A DNA stretch of 12,880 nt from PALSA-1004 sp046715035. Lineage in GTDB: Bacteria; Pseudomonadota; Gammaproteobacteria; Burkholderiales; SG8-41. A program made the position numbers and the translations under genes. Positions within the stretch are counted from its first letter, which is position 1; each line of letters opens with the position of its first letter. The notes beneath the pieces were generated by a model. The model did not search any database. It was not told where the DNA came from and saw nothing but the letters and a program-made list of their open reading frames with translations. The stretch spans positions 1 to 12,880 of the forward strand of contig JBKJZR010000060.1 in NCBI GenBank assembly GCA_046715035.1, written 5' to 3'. Positions 6,270-12,748 of the stretch are shown here, piece after piece.

Positions 6270-6364
6270 CAGCAACCCACGCTTCCTGCCGCCGCTTACC
6301 CGCAACTCCCGCTGGCGCCGGATCACCTCCTGCCCGCTGCGCGTGCTGCGCAGGAGATCGCTGA
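6266..6364 (+). CDS. Possible 32-codon bridging ORF (leader/coupling cistron)
   Basis: This short ORF starts within the mlaD stop (ATGA at 6266-6269) and ends overlapping the lipoprotein start (TGATG at 6362-6366). It fills exactly the only gap of the operon. The 32-residue translation is basic, proline/alanine-rich and has four cysteines; it resembles no family I know. Its value may lie in being translated: ribosomes moving through it would open the hairpin that masks the downstream ribosome binding site. It has no ribosome binding site of its own and would depend on re-initiation after mlaD. It could equally be a chance frame in a GC-rich spacer. Confidence 0.3.
   Translation: MTATHASCRRLPATPAGAGSPPARCACCAGDR
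6320..6359 (+). promoter_or_regulatory. Hairpin masking the lipoprotein ribosome binding site, with anti-SD mimic
   Basis: The spacer contains GGATCACCTCCT (6320-6331), identical to the conserved 3' end of 16S rRNA that carries the anti-Shine-Dalgarno sequence. Within it, CTCCTGC (6327-6333) pairs perfectly over 7 bp with GCAGGAG (6350-6356), which is the ribosome binding site of the lipoprotein gene, across a 16-nt loop. Three further pairs (GAT 6321-6323 with ATC 6357-6359) are possible across a 3-nt bulge. The structure should sequester the site in free mRNA. The sequence match and the pairing are direct observations; the regulatory role is inferred. Confidence 0.5.
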
Positions 6365-7020
6365 TGTCCCGCTTGCCTCTGTTGATGGCAGTCTGCGTGT
6401 TCGCGCTGCTCGGCGGATGCGACGCGCTTAAACCGGCGACTGCTCCGCGCCCGCACTTTTACGCTCTCGATGCGGCCCCCGCGAAGAAGCCCTCGCCGTT
6501 GCCGGCTCCGTCGCTCAACGCGCCGACGTTGGTCGTAAGCTCGCCCCGCGCCGCGGCAGGATTCGACAGCGCGCGCATGGTCTACCTGCGGCAGCCCTAC
6601 GCCCTGGAACACTTCGCCCACAACGAATGGGTCGATACGCCGGCGCGCATGCTCGCGCCGCTGATCGTCGCGGCGGTCGAACGCAGCGGCGCATTCCGCG
6701 CCGTGGTCCAGACGCCGAGCCCTGCGTCCGGGGACCTGCGGCTCGATACCGAAGTTGTCCGCCTGCAGCACGAGTTCATGGAGCAGCCCAGCCGGGTGCG
6801 CTTTACGCTGCGCGCTTACCTCGTCGACATTGCGAGCCGCCGCGTGCTGGCCACGCGTGAATTCAATGCGCTCGCCTCCGCCACCAGCGAGGACCCCTAC
6901 GGCGGGGTCAGGGCAGCCAATGAGGCCGTGGGCGCCTCACTTGCCGAGCTCGCAGCGTTTTGCGCCGAAGCTGCACGCAAGTTTCAGCCGCGCGGCGCGC
7001 CCGGAGACGCCGGGCGATGA
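6364..7020 (+). CDS. ABC-type transport auxiliary lipoprotein (PqiC-like)
   Basis: This 218-residue lipoprotein belongs to the auxiliary family found with MCE transporters (the PqiC type). A signal peptide ends in LLGGC with the lipidated cysteine at 19. The family pattern is clear after it: HFYALDAAP (about 32-40), then ARMVYLRQPYALEHFAHNEW, TPARMLAPL, SGAFRAVV, DLRLDTEVVRLQHEF and RVRFTLRAYLVD. Residue +2 after the cysteine is Asp, which in enterobacteria keeps lipoproteins in the inner membrane. ATG 6364 was chosen over ATG 6343 because a full AGGAG lies 7 nt upstream of it and the signal peptide starts there. Its stop overlaps the next start (ATGA), so it is translationally coupled to the AI-2E-family gene. 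Confidence 0.9.
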   Translation: MSRLPLLMAVCVFALLGGCDALKPATAPRPHFYALDAAPAKKPSPLPAPSLNAPTLVVSSPRAAAGFDSARMVYLRQPYALEHFAHNEWVDTPARMLAPLIVAAVERSGAFRAVVQTPSPASGDLRLDTEVVRLQHEFMEQPSRVRFTLRAYLVDIASRRVLATREFNALASATSEDPYGGVRAANEAVGASLAELAAFCAEAARKFQPRGAPGDAGR

Positions 7021-8156
7021 GCGTCCGCCGTGAACGGGCGGCGCCGCGCTTGCCCGCCGGCCGTGGCGACACTGACGGGCGAGCGGAGCGCGACGGATGG
7101 ATGACGCGCGATCGCGTCCTCGCGCTTTTCCTGCTCATCCTGACCGGCGTCGTCCTCTACCTGTGCTATCGCCTCATGCTGCCGTTCGTTCCCGCTCTGA
7201 CGTGGGCGGTCGCCCTCGCGGTGATCGCATACCCGCTGCACGAATGGCTGCGCAGGCGCCTGCACAACCGCTCCATCGTTGCCGGCGCCACCGTGCTGAT
7301 CGTGACCATCATCGTTGTCGTGCCGGCCGGCTGGGTTGCGCGCCAGATCGTCCACGAAGCGGTGCAGAGCGTGGAGCAAATCCAGAGCGATATCGCCTCC
7401 GAGCGCTGGCTCAACGCGCTCAAGCGCAATCCGCGATTCGCGCCGGCAATGGACTGGCTCAAGCGCGAGATCAACGTACGCGAGCAGCTCGAAAGTGTCG
7501 GCGACGATGTTATGAAGAGCGCGAGAGGGCTCGTTTCGGGGTCGATCTACGCGGTGACCGGATTGTTGATCACGCTGTTCCTGCTGTTCTACTTTTTCCG
7601 CGACCGCGAACGCATCCTCGAGGGTCTCCACGAATTCGTGCCCCTCTCCCGGGGCGAGACCGATCAGCTTATGCGCCGCGTGCGCGAGACGATACACGCG
7701 TCGATTTACGGCACGCTCACTGTTGCCCTGCTGCAGGGGACTCTGGGCGGCCTGATGTTCTGGTTCCTCGGCCTGCCAGCGCCCCTGCTGTGGGGAGCGG
7801 TGATGGCGGTACTCGCGATATTGCCGATCTTGGGCACCACCATCGTCTGGCTACCCGCCGCGGTGTTCCTCGCTCTCGAAGGCGACTACCAAAAAGCCTT
7901 GATCCTTGCGGCATGGGGTGCCCTGGCCATCGGGCTGATCGACAATCTGGTCTATCCGCTCCTCGTCAAGGACAAGCTTCGGCTGCACGCGGTGCCGGTA
8001 TTTATCTCGGTGCTGGGCGGATTGATCGTGTTCGGTGTCGCCGGCGTGATACTCGGGCCCGTCGTGCTCGCCGTCGCGGTCGCGCTCCTCGACATATGGC
8101 GCCGGCGCATGGCGCACGGCCACGCGGCTGACACGGGCATCGGCAAGCAGGAGTGA
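7017..8156 (+). CDS. AI-2E family transporter (PerM/YdiK-like)
   Basis: This 379-residue inner-membrane protein has the AI-2E/PerM layout. Membrane helices lie at about 33-52, 57-73 and 88-105. A soluble central segment follows (106-170), and then a C-terminal bundle at about 175-194, 233-252, 255-287, 292-317 and 325-360. Family motifs are visible: PAPLLWGAVMAVLAILPILG (254-273), WLPAA (278-282) and GLIDNLVYPLLV (306-317). Members export small molecules or exchange ions; the substrate cannot be told from sequence. ATG 7017 overlaps the lipoprotein stop (ATGA), with GGAG 10 nt upstream. ATG 7101 is an alternative that removes 28 basic residues. This is the last gene of the operon. Confidence 0.9.
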   Translation: MSVRRERAAPRLPAGRGDTDGRAERDGWMTRDRVLALFLLILTGVVLYLCYRLMLPFVPALTWAVALAVIAYPLHEWLRRRLHNRSIVAGATVLIVTIIVVVPAGWVARQIVHEAVQSVEQIQSDIASERWLNALKRNPRFAPAMDWLKREINVREQLESVGDDVMKSARGLVSGSIYAVTGLLITLFLLFYFFRDRERILEGLHEFVPLSRGETDQLMRRVRETIHASIYGTLTVALLQGTLGGLMFWFLGLPAPLLWGAVMAVLAILPILGTTIVWLPAAVFLALEGDYQKALILAAWGALAIGLIDNLVYPLLVKDKLRLHAVPVFISVLGGLIVFGVAGVILGPVVLAVAVALLDIWRRRMAHGHAADTGIGKQE

Positions 8157-8178
8157 AGCCGCGCGCCCGGGCCGCCCC

Positions 8179-8219
8179 CTAGCAGCCTGTCGGACCCTCT
8201 AAGTCCGACAGGCTGCTAG
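8179..8219. repeat. Perfect 17-bp inverted repeat between convergent genes
   Basis: CTAGCAGCCTGTCGGAC (8179-8195) and its exact complement (8203-8219) flank a 7-nt loop. It lies between the convergent AI-2E-family gene and the 451-aa exported protein and may terminate transcription from both sides, although no T-run follows on either strand. The minus-strand gene's stop codon (TAG, 8218-8216) sits inside the right arm. Both outer ends read CTAG, as expected for a small palindromic mobile repeat or a target duplication. I have an impression that AGCAGCCTGTCGGACTT-type repeats are dispersed in other proteobacterial genomes, but I could not check this. Confidence 0.75.
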
Positions 8220-9571
8220 CGTTGCTGAAATAACACGAGCTGCAGGTCCCTGCTCAGGCTGCCCTTGCTGGCGCGGATGGCGATCTCGTAGCGCGTCCCG
8301 GGGACCGCGTATTGCGGCTGAAACCTGAATGCAAAGTTGCCGGCCGGATCGGCGCGCAGCGATTGCTCGTAAACGGGCTGCCTGACGCCGAACATGCCGG
8401 CAACCGAGGCGATCGCCTGCACCTGGACGTCGACCGTGGCGTCGGGCGCGGTGCGGCCGCGCACTTCGGTTGCGCCGCTGCCGATCGGCGCATTGTTGGG
8501 GTGGCTGACGATTTGCAGAGGCAGCGCAGCCGCCGGCGCTTGCGGCGCCACCGTGAACGTCCACGTATGCCGCACGGCGTTGCCCGCCAGATCCCTGGCC
8601 TGGACTTCGACCGGGTAGGTCCCCGGCTGCAGGTCGCCCCGGAAATTAAAGAACTGCGGCGTGATGGTCGCGGCCGAAGTCACGTCGCGGCCGCCGATGA
8701 TGACGCGCACGCTTTTCGCATCCACGCCGACGCCGCCGCTGTCGTCGAACGTCGCGGAGACCGACACGGGGGCACCCGCGGCGATTGTTTCTCCCTGCTG
8801 GGGAGAAACATTTCTGACGCTCGGAGGCCGCGCATCCGCGAGCAGCGACTGCGCCAGGCGCGTGCCTATCGCCTGGCCGCCGGCTTCGAGCGTCGCCAGG
8901 ATGCTGACGGCGGGCGGAAAGCTGTCCAGCCGCCGTATCGTATAGCTGCCCTCGTAGCGTCCGCGCGCGACTTCGCGCATCGGCACGCTCTTGACGACAT
9001 TTTCGATGGTGAACGTCGCGGTCGCGCCCGGAGTGCCGATGAGCGCAAATCTGAGGTCGGCGCCCGGCTCGATCTTCGCGATCGGCGTGACGGTAAAGCG
9101 CTCTATCGCCAGCGCCGCCGGTTGCGGTGTGGCTGCGGCCGGGGGCGGCGGCGCAGGTTGCGGTGCGGCTGCGGCCGGCGGCACGGCCGGGCCCGCCCCC
9201 GACGCGGCGAGCCGATACCTTTCGCTCACAGCGACACCACGGGCGCGCAGCGTTACGCGCACGCTGGCCTGGTCGGCGATCTGGTCCCGGGTGCGCACCG
9301 TATAGCTGCCTTCGTAAACGCCGCGCCGCACTTCCTTGAGGGGCACGTTTCTGTTGACCCCGGGGATGCGCACGCTGGCCTGCCCCCGTGGCGTGCCCTC
9401 GACCGTGAACACCAGCTCCGCGCCGGGCGTGAGTCGCTCCACCGGCTCGACGTAGAAATTTTCGATCTCCGGCGGCGCGGGTTTTCGCTTGGCATCGGCT
9501 GCAAGCGCGGCCCCTGAGCCCAGTGCCATCAAAAGCGCCAGCGCGGCGCTCAAAACTGCGTGCATGTTCAT
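8216..9571 (-). CDS. Exported protein with duplicated beta domain and Ig-like domains
   Basis: This 451-residue protein has a cleavable signal peptide (1 to about 25, ending GAALAA). Residues 36-115 and 156-235 are two copies of the same domain. Each carries TPGAELVFTVEGTP or EPGADLRFALIGTP, then VPLKEVRRGVYEGSYTVR or VPMREVARGRYEGSYTIR. A proline/alanine linker (124-153) joins them. Residues 250-342 form a bacterial Ig-like domain (SSG-type fold, with GGRDVTSAATITPQFF and LQPGTYPVEVQARDLAGN). Residues 352-448 form a second, different beta-sandwich. It is probably periplasmic or surface-exposed and structural or adhesive; no enzyme motif is seen. The ribosome binding site GAGGA lies 5 nt upstream. 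The gene is 81 bp downstream of the asmA-like gene. Its last codons lie in the 17-bp palindrome, so the natural C-terminus may have been altered. Confidence 0.85.
   Translation of the reverse strand: MNMHAVLSAALALLMALGSGAALAADAKRKPAPPEIENFYVEPVERLTPGAELVFTVEGTPRGQASVRIPGVNRNVPLKEVRRGVYEGSYTVRTRDQIADQASVRVTLRARGVAVSERYRLAASGAGPAVPPAAAAPQPAPPPPAAATPQPAALAIERFTVTPIAKIEPGADLRFALIGTPGATATFTIENVVKSVPMREVARGRYEGSYTIRRLDSFPPAVSILATLEAGGQAIGTRLAQSLLADARPPSVRNVSPQQGETIAAGAPVSVSATFDDSGGVGVDAKSVRVIIGGRDVTSAATITPQFFNFRGDLQPGTYPVEVQARDLAGNAVRHTWTFTVAPQAPAAALPLQIVSHPNNAPIGSGATEVRGRTAPDATVDVQVQAIASVAGMFGVRQPVYEQSLRADPAGNFAFRFQPQYAVPGTRYEIAIRASKGSLSRDLQLVLFQQR
8786..8810. other. 10-bp perfect hairpin inside the 451-aa gene
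   Basis: TGTTTCTCCC (8786-8795) and GGGAGAAACA (8801-8810) are exact inverted repeats around a 5-nt loop. They lie in the coding region where the duplicated domains end and the Ig-like domain begins (residues about 254-262). It would form a stable mRNA stem. No T-run follows on either strand, so premature termination is unlikely. Confidence 0.4.
9120..9178. repeat. Direct repeat encoding the Pro/Ala linker
   Basis: Two 23-bp copies (9120-9142 and 9156-9178) differ at one base (T or C at the eleventh position) and start 36 bp apart. On the minus strand they encode the PAAAAPQPAP and PAAATPQPA segments of the linker between the duplicated domains. The repeat keeps the reading frame and is a likely site of length variation by slippage. 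Confidence 0.6.
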
Positions 9572-9652
9572 AAGGATCCTCGTTCAAGTTACGGGAGCGA
9601 ACCCGGGTTGTGATGCCATCAAAACGCGCGAGCCCCTCCTAAGGTTGAGCGC

Positions 9653-11635
9653 TTATTTCTTCGCGGCCGGGTGCACGGGCGCGTTTGCCGCCGAGCGTGC
9701 TGCTTGATGCGCGGAGCGCACGAGCTGCCCGCAGTCGCTGTCCACGCCCGGCCCGGTTTCGATGAGCGGCAATATCGCGAGCAGGGGATTGATGAGGCCC
9801 AGGGCAATCGCCCCCAGACCGCGTGCGGCGATCATGCCTTTGTCGACCCTGATGGCCGGCTTGGCGAGTGTGCCGCCGATATGAATGGGCCCGCGCAGCA
9901 CGAGCGGGCTCTTGTCTTTGGGGCGCGGCGTGAGCGTGATGTTGATCGCCTCCTGGCCCAGATCGATGGTGCCCGCGCCACTGACATTGGTGTCTTCGGT
10001 ATCGAGGACGAGCGCGTTGACCTGCATGACCCCACCCTTGACGCCAAAATCCGCCACGCCGCAACGGATCGTCGTGGGCTTGTCGCCTTGCATCTTGAAC
10101 GTAAACCATTCCCACAAATCCAACCCCACGATCTCCATCATCGTGTTGCTGATTTGCCCGCCCGCGATGACCAGGCCTACTTTGCCGTCCGACGTTCCCA
10201 GCATCCGGGCGATCGAATTGCCGGTCCCGGCGAGCTCGAAGGCGCCGTCGATTTGTCCGACGCTGGTTTTCGAGAGATCGACGGTCGGCAGCAATTTGTT
10301 CAGATGCAGTTTCTTCGCGCGCACTTTCATGCGTGCCCGGATGGGATCGCGCCTGCCGTCGAGCGCAATGGTGGCAGTAAGGTCGCCCCCCGCGACGCCG
10401 AAGTTGAGCGGATCGAGCGTCAGCACCGAATCCCTGAGCTTGAGATGGGTCACCAGATTCTCGATCGGCAACTCCTTCGCCCGGCGGATCGATTTCGCGC
10501 GCAGCCTGACGTCCGCGTCGACCGTGTCCCAGCGATCGGTCTTGAACGGTTCGGAAGGCAGCACCCGCGACCGGGCAGGGGTGGCCGCGTCCTTGGGCGG
10601 CGTCGCGGCGCTGGCCGCCCGCTCCGCGCTGCCGGGCTTCGCGCCGATCAGCGGTCCGAGGTCATCGAGATCGAGCAGCTTGGAAACGAGCTCGCCCTGC
10701 ATGAAGGGCCGCGTGCCTCCTACTTCGACGTTGAGCGTCCCGGCGATGTCGCTTTCGCCGATGCGCCCGGTGAACTTCTCATAACGCCACGTTTTGCCTT
10801 CGCGCATCAACCGCCCATCGGTGGCGTAGGCGGGGGTCTCCGGCAGCCCGATGCCGATAATCGGCAAAAGGTGAGCGAGGTTCGCCCCGCGCAGGCCGAC
10901 CTTCATGTCGACCGCCGAGAATTTGAGCAGGCTGGTGATCGTGCCGTCACCGCGCGCGCTGGTGGCGCCTATCGTCGCTTCGACTTTCAGGGGATAGGGC
11001 GTGCTCTCGTCGCGCAGGGCGAGCACCGGTCCGCCATTGCCACGCGCCTTGAATGCCTGTCCCTTGTAGCGCCCCTGGGCACTGAAGACGACGCCTCCGC
11101 CACCGGTGCCGTCGGGATGCGCATCGGCCGTCGAGATCTGCGAGCGGATACTCGTCTTTTGCTTAGGATCGTCATAGCCGAGCTGGCCCTGGTCGAGCGT
11201 GAGCACACCGATGCCCAGCCGCGCCTCCTCGTCCTGCTGCTCGCGGTCGAGGAGCCAGTTCTTGCGGCCATCCACGCTCTGCTCGAGGAACACCACGGGG
11301 CGCACGAGGTGCACTGCCGACAGCGAGATGCGCCGGCTGAAGAGCTCCGAAAGATCGATCGTGATCTCGACGGCGTCCGCCGCGAGCATCAGCGGCTCCT
11401 TCGCCCACGCGGGATTGGCGAACGTCACGCCTTCCGCGCGCAACACCGGCAGCGGCCACCGCAGCTTGGCGGACAAATCACCGTTGATAGAGAATTCGCG
11501 GCCGGTTTTTTCGGTAACGCGGCGGCTGATCGGTTCGCGCAGCCAGTTCCAGTCGAAGAGCGCGACAAACAGAATGATGGCCAGCACGAGGGCCAGCAAC
11601 ACCCCCCCTGTCCATTTAAGCCAACGCGGCGCCAT
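9653..11635 (-). CDS. AsmA-family protein
   Basis: This 660-residue protein is an inner-membrane-anchored AsmA-family member, close in length to E. coli AsmA (about 617 aa). An N-terminal membrane anchor (9-28) is followed by the typical family opening: WLREPISRRVTEKTGREFSI (31-50), the LRAEGVTFANP segment, then VEITIDLSELFSRRISLSAV (89-108). The remainder is repetitive beta structure. The C-terminal region carries the conserved block NVSGAGTIDLGQEAINITLTPRPKDKSPLVLRGP before a final hydrophobic segment. AsmA-like proteins are thought to bridge the periplasm and move phospholipid toward the outer membrane, which fits the mla genes nearby. I chose ATG 11635-11633 because the membrane anchor begins there; GGAT lies about 10 nt upstream. 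The frame stays open to 11788 without a sensible start. Confidence 0.92.
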   Translation of the reverse strand: MAPRWLKWTGGVLLALVLAIILFVALFDWNWLREPISRRVTEKTGREFSINGDLSAKLRWPLPVLRAEGVTFANPAWAKEPLMLAADAVEITIDLSELFSRRISLSAVHLVRPVVFLEQSVDGRKNWLLDREQQDEEARLGIGVLTLDQGQLGYDDPKQKTSIRSQISTADAHPDGTGGGGVVFSAQGRYKGQAFKARGNGGPVLALRDESTPYPLKVEATIGATSARGDGTITSLLKFSAVDMKVGLRGANLAHLLPIIGIGLPETPAYATDGRLMREGKTWRYEKFTGRIGESDIAGTLNVEVGGTRPFMQGELVSKLLDLDDLGPLIGAKPGSAERAASAATPPKDAATPARSRVLPSEPFKTDRWDTVDADVRLRAKSIRRAKELPIENLVTHLKLRDSVLTLDPLNFGVAGGDLTATIALDGRRDPIRARMKVRAKKLHLNKLLPTVDLSKTSVGQIDGAFELAGTGNSIARMLGTSDGKVGLVIAGGQISNTMMEIVGLDLWEWFTFKMQGDKPTTIRCGVADFGVKGGVMQVNALVLDTEDTNVSGAGTIDLGQEAINITLTPRPKDKSPLVLRGPIHIGGTLAKPAIRVDKGMIAARGLGAIALGLINPLLAILPLIETGPGVDSDCGQLVRSAHQAARSAANAPVHPAAKK

Positions 11636-11808
11636 GTGATTATTATCCGTAGGTGCCCGGGACGCTCCGTGCGCCACCGCACATACATGAGGACGCTCCA
11701 CAATTATCCTGTGCACTCTGGCAACGGCAATGCAAGCGTCTCTGCCCTTGCATTGGCGCATGCCCCAAATGGCAGAGATTTGACGCAATTTATTGGAGGA
11801 GATCGATC
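11636..11808. promoter_or_regulatory. Divergent control region between asmA-like gene and micropeptide
   Basis: These 173 bp lie between two divergent start codons and should contain both promoters. The nonamer GGACGCTCC occurs in direct orientation at 11660-11668 and 11691-11699, 31 bp apart or about three helical turns, a spacing used by some regulators. No confident -35/-10 pair is visible on either strand. Confidence 0.3.
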
Positions 11809-11886
11809 ATGGGTAAATACGCGGTGGGTTGGCTGTTGGGGGTTCCCGTGTTCGTGCTGGTGATCATTTATCTGGTCTTCAATTAG
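11809..11886 (+). CDS. Single-span membrane micropeptide, 25 aa
   Basis: A 25-codon ORF, MGKYAVGWLLGVPV followed by an Ile/Val/Leu/Phe-rich stretch, ends YLVFN. Nearly the whole length is one hydrophobic segment preceded by a single lysine, so it should sit in the inner membrane with its N-terminus inside. A textbook GGAGG at 11795-11799 lies 9 nt before the ATG, strong evidence that it is translated. The same frame is open upstream to 11653, but that part has no ribosome binding site and is not membrane-like. It is divergent from the asmA-like gene, so it may be a regulatory or structural partner of envelope proteins. I do not recognise the family. Confidence 0.6.
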   Translation: MGKYAVGWLLGVPVFVLVIIYLVFN

Positions 11887-12181
11887 GGGCACCTTCAAAG
11901 AGGAAGTCCGCGCCAGCGACTAGGGAAAACCACGCAGCTTCGCTAGCTTGCTGGCTAGTGCGGTTCGCGCGCGGATTTGCTGGGCTCCCGAAGGGCATGA
12001 TGCACTTAAGGATTTTTTTCAAAGATGCGTGTCGTTTTTACCGACTTGGCGCGGCGGTACCTCGTTAGATGCATGATGTTATTGACTGATTTGTCTGGTA
12101 TGGATGTTGCATTTCTTTGCCCGAGTTACTGTGGCAAACGAGTTCCCGTCTGCAAAAAGATACCCAATGAAAGGACCACCC
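11887..12181. other. Intergenic region, partly AT-rich, with no gene seen
   Basis: These 295 bp between the micropeptide and the next exported protein contain no convincing gene. A stem CGCTAGC/GCTAGTG (one G-T pair) occurs near 11940-11960. A run of seven T residues follows at about 12012-12018, but no good hairpin directly precedes it. The right half is noticeably AT-richer than the genes around it and must carry the promoter of the downstream gene. The TTGACT at 12082-12087 has no matching -10 box. Confidence 0.4.
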
Positions 12182-12733
12182 ATGAGAACAAGTTACAAAT
12201 CTTCGAAAACGCTGCTCGCCGCTGCCGTAGGACTGAGCTTTGCATTCTCGGCTTCCGCATTTGCGGCGGACGGCATGAGCACGAGCGAATACAACGAAAC
12301 CGTGAGCAGCACCAAGTCGGAATATAACTCCGCGCTCAAGGCATGCGGCGATACGCGAGGTGCCGAGCGCACTGCGTGTCGCAAGGAAGCACGCATGAAG
12401 CGCGACACGGCAATGTCCGAAGCGCGAGCGAAACGGGGTCCCGCAATGTCCCGCAGCGACCGCGGGGGCAGAGACGGCGGCATGGCGGGCACGGGTCCGA
12501 AGTCGCCTAATGAAACGGCGGGCGCAAGCACCGGCGGCCAGAGCAAAGTCGGCGCGCGGGAAGGTGGCATGAATCCGATGACGCCGAAATCGTCGAACGA
12601 ATCCGCAGGCACGATGCCGGGCGAACCCGGAAAAGGCGGTTCGATGGCACGTCGCGATTCGCGCGGTGCAGGCACGAGCGGCGCCCCGGTAACTACCCCC
12701 AAGTCGCCAAACGAAACTGCTCCTACAAAGTAA
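12182..12733 (+). CDS. Exported repeat-containing small protein
   Basis: This 183-residue protein has a clear signal peptide (1-28, cleavage after AFA). Residues 35-90 are charged and helical with two cysteines (Cys55, Cys66) in SALKACGDTRGAERTACRKEA, which may form a periplasmic disulphide. The remainder is glycine/serine-rich and disordered, with three copies of a motif: PKSPNETAG (106-114), PKSSNESAG (135-143) and PKSPNETAP (173-181). The ribosome binding site AAAGGA lies about 8 nt upstream of ATG 12182. The upstream extension of the frame to 12104 lacks a ribosome binding site and would bury the signal peptide. The function is unknown; it is probably a periplasmic or cell-surface protein. 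An intrinsic terminator follows. Confidence 0.8.
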   Translation: MRTSYKSSKTLLAAAVGLSFAFSASAFAADGMSTSEYNETVSSTKSEYNSALKACGDTRGAERTACRKEARMKRDTAMSEARAKRGPAMSRSDRGGRDGGMAGTGPKSPNETAGASTGGQSKVGAREGGMNPMTPKSSNESAGTMPGEPGKGGSMARRDSRGAGTSGAPVTTPKSPNETAPTK

Positions 12734-12748
12734 CTTTGAAGTAGCCTC

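Noticed and set aside
5253..6326. Minus-strand open frame of 357 codons opposite mlaD, and a 360-codon plus-strand frame at 5282-6364
   Set aside because: Both overlap the well-supported MCE protein and have Arg-rich translations without recognisable domains. Only the last 32 codons of the plus-strand frame, outside mlaD, are kept as a possible bridging ORF.
8312..9517. Plus-strand open frame of 401 codons opposite the 451-aa exported protein gene
   Set aside because: Antisense shadow: Arg/Gly/His-rich translation with no signal peptide or motif; the opposite strand has a signal peptide, ribosome binding site and internal domain duplication.
9572..9652. tRNA-like GGGTTCG segment in the gap between the asmA-like gene and the 451-aa gene
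   Set aside because: The 81-bp gap cannot be folded into a cloverleaf with acceptor and anticodon stems; only an isolated 4-bp stem is visible.
9671..11863. Plus-strand open frame of 730 codons opposite the asmA-like gene
   Set aside because: It mirrors the AsmA-family coding sequence, has a composition rich in Arg/His/Asp/Gln typical of antisense frames, and shows no domain, while the minus strand shows clear family blocks.
12082..12110. TTGACT at 12082 as a -35 box for the repeat-containing exported protein
   Set aside because: The only -10-like sequence (TATGGA at 12099) is 11 bp away, too close, and at 17 bp there is only TGTTGC.
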